From: an uncultured Clostridia bacterium | Lineage (GTDB): Bacteria > Bacillota > Clostridia > TANB77 > CAG-508 | DNA length: 37,854 bases | Direction of reading: 5' to 3' | Assembly: GCA_944388775.1 (NCBI GenBank) | Contig: CALXKC010000010.1 | Coordinates: forward strand, 1 to 37,854 | Shown here: in pieces, positions 6,611 to 14,804 of the stretch | Layout: every line of letters starts with the position of its first letter | How positions within the stretch are numbered: the first letter of the stretch is position 1 | Made by a program: the position numbers and the translations under genes | The notes under the pieces: model-generated | The model's database searches: none | What the model was told of the DNA's origin: nothing | What the model saw: only the letters and a program-made list of their open reading frames with translations

Positions 6611-7460
6611 ATGGAAAATTATTGTCAAAGAATATCAGAAGTAAAAGAATTAATAAAAAATGCTGATTATATATTAATTGGAGCAGGAGCCGGACTTTCG
6701 ACAGCAGCAGGGTTAGAATATACAGGAGAAAGTTTTGAAAAAAATTATAAAGAATTTATAGAAAAATATGGCTTTCAAGATTTGTATTCAGCATCTTTTT
6801 ACAATTTTAATACACAAGAAGAAAAGTGGGCCTTTTTTGCTAAAATGATACAATTAAATAGATTTAATAAAAATCCTCTAAAACTCTACCAAGATATATT
6901 TTCTTTACTTAAGGAAAAAGAATATTTTGTAATTACAACAAATGTAGATGGACAATTTGAAAAAGCAGGATTTGAAAAAGAAAAAGTGTTTGAAATACAA
7001 GGAGATTATGCATATCTTCAATGTGAAAATGCATGTCATGACAAATTATATTACAATTACGACTTAGTAAATGAATGGCTAAAAAACACAAAGAACTGCA
7101 AAATACCAAGTAATCTTGTTCCAAAATGTCCAGTATGTCATGGAAATATGGAGATGAATTTAAGAAAAGATGCAAATTTTGTTCAAGATGAAAATTGGTA
7201 TAATAAAGCAAAAGCATACGAACAATTTTTAGATAAATCCGAAGATAAAAATCTATTATTACTAGAAATCGGAGTTGGATTTAATACTCCACGGAATTAT
7301 CAGATTTCCATTTGAACAAATGGTGTATAATAATATAAATACAAATTTAGTTAGGATTAATAAAGATTATGCTTTTGCAAGTAAAGAAATAGAAAACAAA
7401 ACAATTCTATTTGACGAAGATACAAATAAAATAATAAACGATTTAGGAGTAGAACAATGA
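6611..7460 (+). CDS. SirTM (class M) sirtuin ADP-ribosyltransferase, with a +1 frame change at CGG 7292
   Basis: Joined across CGG 7292 the protein is 282 residues. It has the NAD-binding GAGAGLST (24-31), ITTNVDGQF with N111 and D113, and EIQGDY with Gln130 where ordinary sirtuins have the catalytic His, a class M trait. A zinc ribbon of two Cys pairs (CENAC near 138, CPVC near 173) follows, then GVGFNTP-GIIRFPFEQ spanning the shift. Class M sirtuins ADP-ribosylate proteins, notably a lipoylated GcvH-like protein in other bacteria, and the partner macrodomain reverses it. No gcvH-L or lplA is in this window. The gene lies 7 bases after the macrodomain gene with a GAGGAGTG site, and its stop overlaps the next start (ATGA). 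Confidence 0.82.
7292..7295 (+). other. in-frame CGG(A), +1 frame-change site in the SirTM gene
   Basis: The zero-frame codons are CCA-CGG-AAT. Dropping the C gives CCA-GGA-ATT, the Pro-Gly-Ile of the conserved GFNTPGIIRFPFE block. Confidence 0.75.
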
Positions 7461-8008
7461 TAATAAATACAGGCTGTAGAACAGATATACCAGCATTTTA
7501 TCCAAAATGGCTAATAAATAGAATAAAAGAAGGATATGTAATGGTAAGAAATCCATACAATCCAAGCCAAGTAACAAAATACAGTTTAAATCCAGATGTA
7601 GTAGATTGTTTAGCATTTTGTACAAAAAATCCAGAGCCAATTTTAAAATATTTAAATGAACTAGATATATATAAACAATTTTGGTTTGTTACAATTACAC
7701 CATATGGAAAAGACATAGAACCAAACGTACCAAATAAAGAAAAAGTAATAGAAAGTTTTAAAAAACTATCAAAACATGTAGGAATAAACTCTATTGGTTG
7801 GAGATATGATCCTATTTTTCTAAATGATGAATTTACAGTAAATAAACATATAGAGATGTTTAGAAAATTTGCAAAAGAGCTAAAAGGATATACTAAAGAC
7901 TGTACCATTAGTTTCCTTGATTTATATGAAAAAGTAAAAAGAAATGCACCTAATATAAAACCACCTACAAAAGAAGAACAAAAAGAGATAGCAAATAATA
8001 AAAATTAG
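7457..8008 (+). CDS. DUF1848 protein, C-terminally truncated
   Basis: This 183-residue frame starts MIINTGCRTDIPAFYPKWL and continues with VRNPYNPSQVT, DVVDCLAFCTKNP, FVTITPYGKDIEPNVP, SIGWRYDPIF and ISFLDLYEKVKRN, all hallmarks of DUF1848. Members are usually near 300 residues and carry a C-terminal cysteine cluster that probably binds a metal centre. Here the protein ends about 100 residues early, directly before a fragment of an unrelated protein at 8008-8169. This looks like a deletion joining two genes. Start ATG 7457 overlaps the SirTM stop, so the three genes form one translationally coupled operon. Biochemical function of the family is not known to me. Confidence 0.75.
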   Translation: MIINTGCRTDIPAFYPKWLINRIKEGYVMVRNPYNPSQVTKYSLNPDVVDCLAFCTKNPEPILKYLNELDIYKQFWFVTITPYGKDIEPNVPNKEKVIESFKKLSKHVGINSIGWRYDPIFLNDEFTVNKHIEMFRKFAKELKGYTKDCTISFLDLYEKVKRNAPNIKPPTKEEQKEIANNKN

Positions 8009-8169
8009 GGAGTTGTACAAAAGATAGTTATGAAATATGCAAAGAACTTTCTGAAAATGGAATAAAAAGCATTTTGATGACAACAAAAATGAATGAACAA
8101 ATTGAAGCAGGAGACATTCCAAGAGAATATAATTGGAATGAAATATATGAAAAAATACATAAAATATAA
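8008..8169 (+). pseudogene. C-terminal remnant, probably of a HAD-type phosphatase
   Basis: In a different frame from the DUF1848 gene, about 53 codons read GSCTKDSYEICKELSENGIK, then SILMTTKMNE, ending NWNEIYEKIHKI. A Lys-Glu-Leu-x-x-x-Gly-Ile-Lys-x-Ile-Leu-x-T-T-x-x-N segment followed by a W-x-E-I-Y tail is like the C-terminus of small HAD phosphatases and nucleotidases. There is no start codon or ribosome-binding site. It is probably the survivor of a deletion that also removed the end of DUF1848. The HAD call is tentative. Confidence 0.45.
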
Positions 8170-8177
8170 TAAAAATC

Positions 8178-8211
8178 AAATAGCCAACAATAAAATGTGT
8201 TGGCTATTTTT
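8178..8211 (+). terminator. terminator of the macrodomain-sirtuin operon
   Basis: AAATAGCCAACA (8178-8189) pairs perfectly with TGTTGGCTATTT (8198-8209) around an 8-base loop and ends in T-rich sequence. Confidence 0.85.
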
Positions 8212-8229
8212 AAAAATGACAAAAAAACA

Positions 8230-8259
8230 TTGATAAATTGTGACAAAATATGGTAAAAT
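8230..8259 (+). promoter_or_regulatory. sigma-A-type promoter
   Basis: TTGATA (8230-8235), an 18-bp spacer and TAAAAT (8254-8259) lie 30 bases before the next start codon. Confidence 0.6.
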
Positions 8260-8287
8260 ATAACAAATAAAATAAGGGGGATTAAAG

Positions 8288-8908
8288 ATGGACGAAGAAA
8301 ATAAGGAGTCTAAGGAATTAAAAAAATCATTTTGGAAGGATAAGAAAAATATAACAATTATTATTTTATCATTTTTACTAATATGTTTTATAGCAGCTTA
8401 TAGCGATTCAAATACATATAAATACAGCTCACAAATAGAAGAATTGACAAATCAAGTAAATGAATTGAATAGTAAAAATAATGAACAAAATGAAAAATTA
8501 GAGGAAAATCAAAAGCAAATAACAAATTTACAAGATGCTAATAAATTATTAGCAGAAGAAAAAGAAAAATTAGAAAAAGAAAAACAAGAACTAAATACAA
8601 AAATAGAAGAATTGGAAAAAACATCTTCTACAAATTCTGCATCTACACAACAAGTAAATGAAACATCAAATACAAAAACAACAGCGAATAATTCAAAACA
8701 AACTTCTACAACAGCAAGTGCAAAATCATCAACGACCAAATCATCAAGTGCAAATACATCAAATAGTAACTCACAAATGGTTTGGGTTGGAGAAACTGGA
8801 AATAAATATCACAATCAATGGTGTGGAACTTTAAAAGGTAAGGGACATCAAATAACAATGGAACAGGCTCAAGCAGAAGGAAGACAACCTTGTAAAGTAT
8901 GCCATTAA
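8288..8908 (+). CDS. membrane-anchored coiled-coil protein with C-terminal Cys/His zinc-type module
   Basis: This 206-residue protein has a charged cytoplasmic start and one membrane segment (about residues 22-39). An outside coiled coil (about 47-110) is built from Glu/Lys/Asn/Leu heptads, followed by a Ser/Thr/Asn linker (about 112-162). The terminal module VWVGETGNKYHNQWCGTLKG...PCKVCH has a His-x4-Cys and a final Cys-x2-Cys-His. Similar KYH-x-x-x-C...PC-x-x-C modules occur at the ends of secreted nucleases and other envelope proteins and resemble Ada-type zinc sites. The module would face the cell surface. Start has GGGGG upstream, and the gene stands alone between a promoter and a terminator. 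Function unknown; a surface-binding role is inferred. Confidence 0.75.
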   Translation: MDEENKESKELKKSFWKDKKNITIIILSFLLICFIAAYSDSNTYKYSSQIEELTNQVNELNSKNNEQNEKLEENQKQITNLQDANKLLAEEKEKLEKEKQELNTKIEELEKTSSTNSASTQQVNETSNTKTTANNSKQTSTTASAKSSTTKSSSANTSNSNSQMVWVGETGNKYHNQWCGTLKGKGHQITMEQAQAEGRQPCKVCH

Positions 8909-8911
8909 TAT

Positions 8912-8942
8912 AAAAGCTCTACCACAAAAGTAGAGCTTTTTG
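8912..8942. terminator. terminator after the coiled-coil membrane protein
   Basis: AAAAGCTCTAC (8912-8922) pairs with GTAGAGCTTTT (8930-8940) around a 7-base loop, with A/T flanks that allow use in both directions between convergent genes. Confidence 0.8.
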
Positions 8943-8948
8943 AAGGTT

Positions 8949-9095
8949 TCAGCATCCTTTTCTTCTTGAATGATGTCTTTTCTTTTTAGAAGCGGTAGAA
9001 GCCTTTTTACAAGGACCATCTAAAATCCGTTTCTTTGAAGGATACAAGACTGGAAGAAGTGGATGTGTTGGATGACGACGATTTTGTCTGTTCAT
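8949..9095 (-). CDS. possible 48-residue basic protein
   Basis: The ATG at 9095 sits eight bases after a strong GAGGAGG site. The product is Lys/Arg/His-rich with two cysteines (one at the very end) and a Pro/Leu patch, and would bind nucleic acid or stay unstructured; no family is recognised. Codon use differs from the neighbours, with CGT-CGT early on and one in-frame CGG at 9029-9027 (AAA-CGG-ATT). It is the only CGG codon I found outside the four frame-change sites. If CGG caused a +1 shift here, the product would end two codons later. The good ribosome-binding site argues for a real gene; the short length and odd composition argue against. Confidence 0.45.
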   Translation of the reverse strand: MNRQNRRHPTHPLLPVLYPSKKRILDGPCKKASTASKKKRHHSRRKGC

Positions 9096-9254
9096 ATAGT
9101 GAACCTCCTCATAATTTAATTTATCCAAATATAACATAGTTTGAATATAAAAACAATAAAATTCAAGAAAAAAGATTTATTAATTTTCAAAATTGAAAAC
9201 TTTAATTTAATTCGCAAAAATTTCCAAAAAAGACTGTAAAAAAACAAAAAAATA

Positions 9255-9263
9255 TGATATAAA
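9255..9263 (+). promoter_or_regulatory. possible extended -10 for the ABC exporter operon
   Basis: TGATATAAA (extended -10 form) lies 50 bases before the ATP-binding subunit gene. No convincing -35 is seen. Confidence 0.35.
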
Positions 9264-9312
9264 AAATACAAATAAAGAATAAAAATATCTAAGAAGAATA
9301 GGAAGTGATTCC

Positions 9313-10014
9313 ATGTCATATATAGAATTCAAAAATGTGTGCAAACAATACACAATGGGAGAAATAACAATAAATGCACTAAACAACACAAACTTTGAAA
9401 TAGAAAAAGGAGAGTTAGTAGTAATAGTTGGACCATCAGGGGCAGGAAAAACAACAGCCCTAAATATTTTAGGGGGAATGGATTCAGCAACATCAGGCAA
9501 AGTAGTAGTTGATGGAAAAGATGTAACAAGACTAAAAAATAAACAACTAATTCAATATAGAAGAGAAGACATAGGATTTGTATTTCAATTTTATAATCTA
9601 GTACAAAACTTAACAGCAAAAGAAAATGTTGAATTAGCAACACAAATTTGTAAAGATTCACTAGATGTAGAAGAAGTATTAGAAAAAGTAGGATTAAAAG
9701 ACAGAATGAAAAATTTCCCTTCACAACTATCAGGAGGAGAACAACAAAGAGTCGCAATTGCAAGAGCAATAGCAAAAAATCCTAAATTACTATTATGTGA
9801 TGAACCAACAGGAGCGTTAGACTATAAAACAGGAAAACAAATATTAAAATTACTACAAGATACAAGCAAAAAAGAAAATATGACAGTAATAATAATAACA
9901 CATAATAGTGCGATAGCACCAATGGCACATAAAGTAATACATTTTAAAAACGGAACAGTACAAAAAGTAGAATACAATGAAAATCCATTACCAATAGAAG
10001 AGATTGAATGGTAG
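9313..10014 (+). CDS. ABC transporter ATP-binding protein, MacB/LolD type
   Basis: This 233-residue ATPase is complete: Walker [10 protein letters not shown] (about 40-48), Q-loop in [19 protein letters not shown], signature [14 protein letters not shown], Walker [13 protein letters not shown] and the H-loop in IIITHN. The sequence around the signature is typical of ATPases that pair with FtsX-domain permeases (MacB, LolD, YknY), which drive envelope processes or export peptides by mechanical coupling rather than classic import. The start has AGGAAGTG upstream. The permease gene follows after 60 bases containing a short GTCCCC palindrome. Substrate unknown. Confidence 0.92.
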   Translation: MSYIEFKNVCKQYTMGEITINALNNTNFEIEKGELVVIVGPSGAGKTTALNILGGMDSATSGKVVVDGKDVTRLKNKQLIQYRREDIGFVFQFYNLVQNLTAKENVELATQICKDSLDVEEVLEKVGLKDRMKNFPSQLSGGEQQRVAIARAIAKNPKLLLCDEPTGALDYKTGKQILKLLQDTSKKENMTVIIITHNSAIAPMAHKVIHFKNGTVQKVEYNENPLPIEEIEW

Positions 10015-10035
10015 TGGTGGTGTCGCATAAGAAAC

Positions 10036-10053
10036 GTCCCCAAAAGGACAAAA
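10036..10053. repeat. GTCCCCAAAAGGACAAAA repeat copy
   Basis: This is an 18-base copy, hairpin-forming (GTCC/GGAC), of the repeat that occurs twice inside the start of the miaA gene (25151 and 25185). It lies between the ABC ATPase and permease genes. Confidence 0.7.
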
Positions 10054-10074
10054 GACAAAAAGGAGGTGGCGAAA

Positions 10075-13000
10075 GTGAAAAAAGCCTTAATTAAAGACAG
10101 TGTAAAAGAAATAAAAAATACCTATAAAAGATTTTTATCTCTTTTATTAATGGCATTTTTAGGAGTGGGCTTTTTTGCTGGAATAAGGGCTACTTCTCCA
10201 GATATGGTCAACACAATTGACACATATTATAAACAACAAAAGATGTATGATATACAAGTAATATCAACACTTGGATTAACAGAAGATGACATTAATAGTA
10301 TAAAACAAATTGATGGAGTTGATATTGTAGAAGGAACATACGAAACAGATGGAATAGTTGAATTAGAAAACAAAGAGATTATAACAAAAGTTTTATGTGT
10401 AGATGAATTAAATCAGCCATTATTAATTGAAGGAGAGTTGCCACAAAACAGTAATGAATGTGTAGTTGAAGAAAATTTCTTAACACAAAATAACAAGGCA
10501 ATTGGAGATACAATAACAGTTGAAATAGAAAATACACAAAATGATGAAGGCGAAGATATTGAATATCTATATAATAAAGAATTAAAAATAGTTGGAACTG
10601 TGAAAAGTCCACTATATATTTCAAATGAAAGAGGAAGCAGTAGTTTAGGAGATGGAAAAATAGATTATTATATCTATATCTCAAAAGACAATATTCAAGC
10701 AAAAGATACATACACAAATATATATGTAACGTTAAAGAATGCAACAAAATATGAAACAGCAAGTTCAAAATATGAAGATTGTGTAGAAGAAGTAAAAAAT
10801 AAAATTAAAGAAATAAAAGAAGAAAGAGAAACAGCAAGACATGATGAATTAGTGCAAAAAGCAACAGATAAATTAAATGATGCAGAAACAGAATTTAATG
10901 AAAAGAAACAAGAAGCAGATGAACAAATAGCAGAAGCACAAAAAAAGATAGATGACGGAAAAACAGAAATTGAGAGTTCAGAAGCTGAAATAAAAGAAAA
11001 TGAAGAAAAAGCAAATTCAGAATTTGCGAATGCAGAAAAACAGATTGCTTTTGCAAAACAAGAAATTCAAACAAATGAGAAAACATTACAAACAAAAGAG
11101 CAAGAAGCAAACAGTAAAATTTCAGAATTAGAAACACAAAAACAAAGTTTAACAGAGCAAAGAGACACTCTAAATAGCCAATTATCGACATTACAAAACA
11201 CATATAATTCAATTGTATCACAGCTTCAAAATGAGGCACTAGATGATAAAACAAAAGAACAATTAGGCCAACAAAAACAACAATTAGAAAGTCAAATACA
11301 AACACTAAACACTACAATTACATCATTAAATTCAGGAATAACACAAATTGAACAAGGAATTAATCAAGCAAACACAGAAATTACACAAGCAAAAAATAAA
11401 TTACAAACTGCAAAAAATCAATTATCATCACAAGAAAGAAAATTAAATCAGCAAAAAAGTAGTACATATGCACAATTAGAAGATACAAAAGAGCAAGTAG
11501 AACAAGCAAAAATAGAATTACAACAAGGAGAACAAGAGTTAGAAACGCAAAAACAAGATGTAGAAAAGCAGTTACAAGACGCAGAAAAAGAATTGATTGA
11601 TGCAAGACAAGAAATATCAGAAATAGAAAATCCTGAATGGTACATACTAGATAGATATGCAAATTCTGGATATTCAAGTTTTGCACAAGATAAAGAAAGT
11701 GTATACAATATAGGTCAAGTATTCCCAATAGTATTTTTCCTTGTAGCAGTATTAATTTCACTCACATCAATGACAAGAATGGTTGAAGAGCAAAGAACAC
11801 AAATTGGAACTTTAAAAGCATTAGGATATAACAAAATACAAATTGCAGGAAAATACATGCTATATTCAAGTCTTGCATGTATAATTGGTGGACTATTAGG
11901 AATGGCAGTAGGATTTATATTAATCCCATCACTTATATGGCACATGTATGAAGTTGTATATCAAGTACCAGAATTCTTAATTAGCTTTAATTGGGAATAT
12001 GGAGGAGCAGGACTAATATTAATTAGTGTATGTATAATAGGAGCAACAGTTTATTCATGTATAAAAGAATTAAGGCAACAACCAGCAACACTAATGAGAC
12101 CAAAAGCTCCAAAAATCGGGAAAAGAGTATTCTTAGAAAGAATAAACTTTATATGGAAAAGATTAAGTTTCAGCCAAAAAGTAACAATCAGAAACATATT
12201 TAGATATAAAAAGAGATTTATGATGACAATAATAGGAATATTTGGATGTACATCATTAATCTTAGCAGGATTTGGATTAAAAGACTCAATAGGAAGTTTA
12301 ATGCCAAATCAATATGGGAAAATATTTAAATATGACATGCAAATCAATCTAAAAGACGGATTAGATGAAACACAGAAAAGTGAATATATAGCTGGACTAA
12401 ATCAAAAAGAACAAATAGAAGAAACTTTAGAAACAGAAATGTTAACAAGAACAGCTATCAACGGTGAAAATGAGGAAGACGTACAAATAATAGTACCAAA
12501 AGATCAAGACGAATTAGAAAAAATGATTAGTTTAATAGATATTAATTCGAAAGAAAAGATTGAATTGCAAAAAGGTCAAATAGTTATCACAGATAAATTA
12601 GCAGAACTTCTTGATGTAAAACAGGGAGATAAAATAACATTAAAAAGTGATGATGAAGAAAATGAAATAGTAATTTCAAATGTTGCAGAAAACTATGTGT
12701 ATCATTATGCATATATGACAAGAGAAACTTATGAAGAATTATTTGGAAAGCAATATGAAACAAATGCAATACTAACAAAGAATATAGATATGAACGAAGA
12801 ACAAGAAAATAGTTTATCAACAGAAATTATGAATCAAAATGAGGTTTCATCAATAACTAGAAATTCTGACGTTGAAGGGGTAATGAATACAACAATGAAT
12901 TCATTAAATTATGTTGTGCTAGTACTAATAGTTTCAGCAGGATTACTTGCATTTGCAGTTTTGTATAATTTATCAAATGTAAATATAAGCGAAAGAATTA

Positions 13001-13305
13001 GAGAGCTTGCAACAATAAAAGTTTTAGGATTTTACGATAAAGAAGTATATACCTATGTAACTAGAGAAACTATTTTGCTAACATTAATCGGAATAGCTTT
13101 AGGCTTAGTTGGAGGATATTTCCTAAATTACTTTATTATTGGAACTTGTGAAATTGATATGCTTAGATTTAGCAAAGTTATTCATCCAATAAGTTATTTG
13201 TATGCTATATTGATAACAGTAGTTTTTACAGTAATAGTAAACATTTTTACATATTTTGCATTGAAAAAAATAGATATGATAGAAAGTTTGAAAAGCATAG
13301 AATAG
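10075..13305 (+). CDS. FtsX-domain ABC permease with a long coiled-coil insert
   Basis: This permease of about 1076 residues has a first membrane helix (about 20-40) and an extracytoplasmic region. A long Gln/Glu/Lys coiled coil follows (about 245-515), then an FtsX block with three membrane segments (about 545-665), a second extracytoplasmic domain and a final FtsX block (about 935-1070). The order matches large permeases of MacB-like exporters in Clostridia; the coiled coil may reach through the wall. GTG 10075 is preferred: AGGAGG is eight bases upstream, whereas the in-frame GTG 10066 overlaps that site. It pairs with the ATPase at 9313-10014. Substrate unknown. Confidence 0.88.
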   Translation: MKKALIKDSVKEIKNTYKRFLSLLLMAFLGVGFFAGIRATSPDMVNTIDTYYKQQKMYDIQVISTLGLTEDDINSIKQIDGVDIVEGTYETDGIVELENKEIITKVLCVDELNQPLLIEGELPQNSNECVVEENFLTQNNKAIGDTITVEIENTQNDEGEDIEYLYNKELKIVGTVKSPLYISNERGSSSLGDGKIDYYIYISKDNIQAKDTYTNIYVTLKNATKYETASSKYEDCVEEVKNKIKEIKEERETARHDELVQKATDKLNDAETEFNEKKQEADEQIAEAQKKIDDGKTEIESSEAEIKENEEKANSEFANAEKQIAFAKQEIQTNEKTLQTKEQEANSKISELETQKQSLTEQRDTLNSQLSTLQNTYNSIVSQLQNEALDDKTKEQLGQQKQQLESQIQTLNTTITSLNSGITQIEQGINQANTEITQAKNKLQTAKNQLSSQERKLNQQKSSTYAQLEDTKEQVEQAKIELQQGEQELETQKQDVEKQLQDAEKELIDARQEISEIENPEWYILDRYANSGYSSFAQDKESVYNIGQVFPIVFFLVAVLISLTSMTRMVEEQRTQIGTLKALGYNKIQIAGKYMLYSSLACIIGGLLGMAVGFILIPSLIWHMYEVVYQVPEFLISFNWEYGGAGLILISVCIIGATVYSCIKELRQQPATLMRPKAPKIGKRVFLERINFIWKRLSFSQKVTIRNIFRYKKRFMMTIIGIFGCTSLILAGFGLKDSIGSLMPNQYGKIFKYDMQINLKDGLDETQKSEYIAGLNQKEQIEETLETEMLTRTAINGENEEDVQIIVPKDQDELEKMISLIDINSKEKIELQKGQIVITDKLAELLDVKQGDKITLKSDDEENEIVISNVAENYVYHYAYMTRETYEELFGKQYETNAILTKNIDMNEEQENSLSTEIMNQNEVSSITRNSDVEGVMNTTMNSLNYVVLVLIVSAGLLAFAVLYNLSNVNISERIRELATIKVLGFYDKEVYTYVTRETILLTLIGIALGLVGGYFLNYFIIGTCEIDMLRFSKVIHPISYLYAILITVVFTVIVNIFTYFALKKIDMIESLKSIE

Positions 13306-13634
13306 GGATTAGGGGACGGTCCTAAAAATCCCTGATTTTAGGGATTTAGGGACGGACCTTTAAAAAATTATTTACAATATTATAATCATAATTTATTTGT
13401 TTCTCGGTTAACACTACATTATATACAAATTCTAAAATCATAAAATAGGCCCCTCTCAAAGCGAGTTTGAGATTCTCCCATTTTATGATTTAAGAATTTC
13501 TAATATAATTTCGTTCACATTCGAAACTGCATAAATTATGATATAATATTATTTAGATAAATTTTAACATAAGGAGGTCCGTCCCCATAGTCCTTAAATA
13601 ACGGGATTTTTAGGACCGTCCCCCTAATCCCGGC
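13306..13634. mobile_element. 330-bp foldback (MITE-like) element with GGGACGGTCC ends
   Basis: The ends are inverted copies of about 57 bp: 13306-13363 begins GGGATTAGGGGACGGTCC and 13574-13634 ends GGACCGTCCCCCTAATCCC. Inside, successive segments also pair: about 13366-13412 with 13510-13570, 13421-13453 with 13477-13508, and a small TCTCAAA/TTTGAGA hairpin at the centre. The whole unit can therefore fold into one long imperfect hairpin. No ORF is inside. It fills the gap between the ABC permease and birA and carries an extended -10 (TGATATAAT, 13539-13547) pointing toward birA. A related 92-bp unit lies at 32506-32597. Non-autonomous transposition is inferred. Confidence 0.7.
13539..13547 (+). 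promoter_or_regulatory. extended -10 (TGATATAAT) for birA inside the foldback element
   Basis: TG-A-TATAAT lies about 100 bases before the ligase start; a weak TTCGAA (13520-13525) lies 16 bases upstream. If used, the mobile unit supplies the promoter of birA. Confidence 0.4.
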
Positions 13635-13650
13635 AAAGAAAGGTAGAAAG

Positions 13651-14247
13651 ATGGATATTAACGAAATAAAAAAAGCAAAAACAAATAGAATAGGAAAAAA
13701 GATAGAATATTATGAGCAAATTGATTCAACACATAAATATGCACAAAGAATTGCTGAAAAAGAAAACAATAGAGAAAATGATGGGAAAGTAATAATAGCA
13801 GAAGTACAAACAGATGGAATAGGAACTAAAGGAAGGCAATGGTATACAGGCAAAGGCAAAAACATTGCTATGACAATAATTTTAAATACTGATAAAAAGG
13901 CAAAAGATTTAAAAGATTTGCCAATAGAAATAGCAAAAGCAATTCAAAAATCTATATATGACTTATATGGATATACTTTAGAGATAAAACCACCAAATGA
14001 TTTAATGTTGAATGGAAAGAAAATATGTGGAATTTTAACTCAAATTAATACTTTAGGAGAAGAAATTCAGTATATTTTAATTAGTTTTGGCTTCAATGTT
14101 AATGAAGATAATTTTGTAAATTATGATAGTGAAGAAATGAAATTGAAAGAGATTGCAACTTCTTTAAAACATGAATTTAAAAAAGAATTTAAAAGAGAAG
14201 AAATAATAGCTAGAATACTAGAAAATATTGAAAAAATAGAGCTTTAA
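13651..14247 (+). CDS. birA: biotin--protein ligase (catalytic domain only)
   Basis: This 198-residue enzyme joins biotin to the lysine of biotin carboxyl carrier proteins through biotinyl-AMP. Motifs are IDSTHKYAQ, the nucleotide-binding loop TDGIGTKGRQW (GRGRxGRxW type), and KPPNDLMLNGKKICGIL (KWPND type with Trp replaced by Pro) including the catalytic Lys. A short C-terminal domain follows. The N-terminal DNA-binding domain of BirA repressors is absent, so it is a monofunctional ligase and not a repressor. At 198 residues it is short, and the C-terminal SH3-like domain looks missing or reduced. It stands alone between the foldback element and a terminator. Confidence 0.88.
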   Translation: MDINEIKKAKTNRIGKKIEYYEQIDSTHKYAQRIAEKENNRENDGKVIIAEVQTDGIGTKGRQWYTGKGKNIAMTIILNTDKKAKDLKDLPIEIAKAIQKSIYDLYGYTLEIKPPNDLMLNGKKICGILTQINTLGEEIQYILISFGFNVNEDNFVNYDSEEMKLKEIATSLKHEFKKEFKREEIIARILENIEKIEL

Positions 14248-14270
14248 ACCAATTAAAGTTCTATTTTTTT
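14233..14270 (+). terminator. terminator overlapping the end of birA
   Basis: The arms 14233-14246 and 14254-14267 pair with G:U wobbles around a 7-base loop and run into seven Ts. The left arm contains the birA stop codon. Confidence 0.8.
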
Positions 14271-14378
14271 ACATGGAGAATAAAATGTATTACAAATACA
14301 ATATTAATAATTTATGCAAAAGGTTTATAGGTAAATCCTTTACTAAAAACCTAAATATATTATACAAGGAAGGATAAT

Positions 14379-14762
14379 ATGGAAGTACATCAAGTTGCAG
14401 AAAATAACTTTTTAGCTAATATATTCAAAGGAATAGGAATAGCCTTTGCAATCACACTAATACTATTGCTCATATTTTCAGCAGTATTAACATTTTCTAA
14501 TATAAGCGAAAATGTCATAAGCCCAGTTATAATAACAGCAACTGCAATAAGTATATTAATTGGAAGTTCAATAGGAAACAACAAAATTAAGAAAAATGGA
14601 CTACTAAATGGAGCTTTGGTTGGAATTATTTATATGGTCATAATATACTTGATTTCAAGTCTTTTAAACTGGAGATTTAGTTTAAACTTGCAAAGCATAA
14701 TAATGATAGTAGTAGGCATGATATTTGGAATGCTTGGAGGAATTATTGGAGTAAATAGGTAA
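14379..14762 (+). CDS. TIGR04086-family membrane protein
   Basis: This 127-residue integral membrane protein has four hydrophobic helices (about 17-38, 46-64, 74-95, 102-124). Small-residue motifs (IGSSIGNNKIKKNGLLNGALVG and GMIFGMLGGIIGVNR) are typical of the TIGR04086 family found in spore-forming Clostridia and Bacilli. Function of the family is unknown. The start has AAGGAAGG. It is monocistronic and convergent with the secreted protein gene at 14805; no clear terminator separates them. Confidence 0.75.
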   Translation: MEVHQVAENNFLANIFKGIGIAFAITLILLLIFSAVLTFSNISENVISPVIITATAISILIGSSIGNNKIKKNGLLNGALVGIIYMVIIYLISSLLNWRFSLNLQSIIMIVVGMIFGMLGGIIGVNR

Positions 14763-14804
14763 GGAAACATTAGCATAATAAGAGGCATAGTTAAATAAAA
14801 GATA

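Noticed and set aside
9329..9775. Leu-rich minus-strand ORFs antisense to long plus-strand genes (this one and others such as 10379-11761 and 22091-22399)
   Set aside because: They mirror AAA/GAA/ACA-rich coding sequence as Leu/Phe/Val-rich frames and lack ribosome-binding sites. They are shadow frames.
10066..10068. GTG 10066 as start of the ABC permease
   Set aside because: It overlaps its own AGGAGG site; GTG 10075 has proper spacing.
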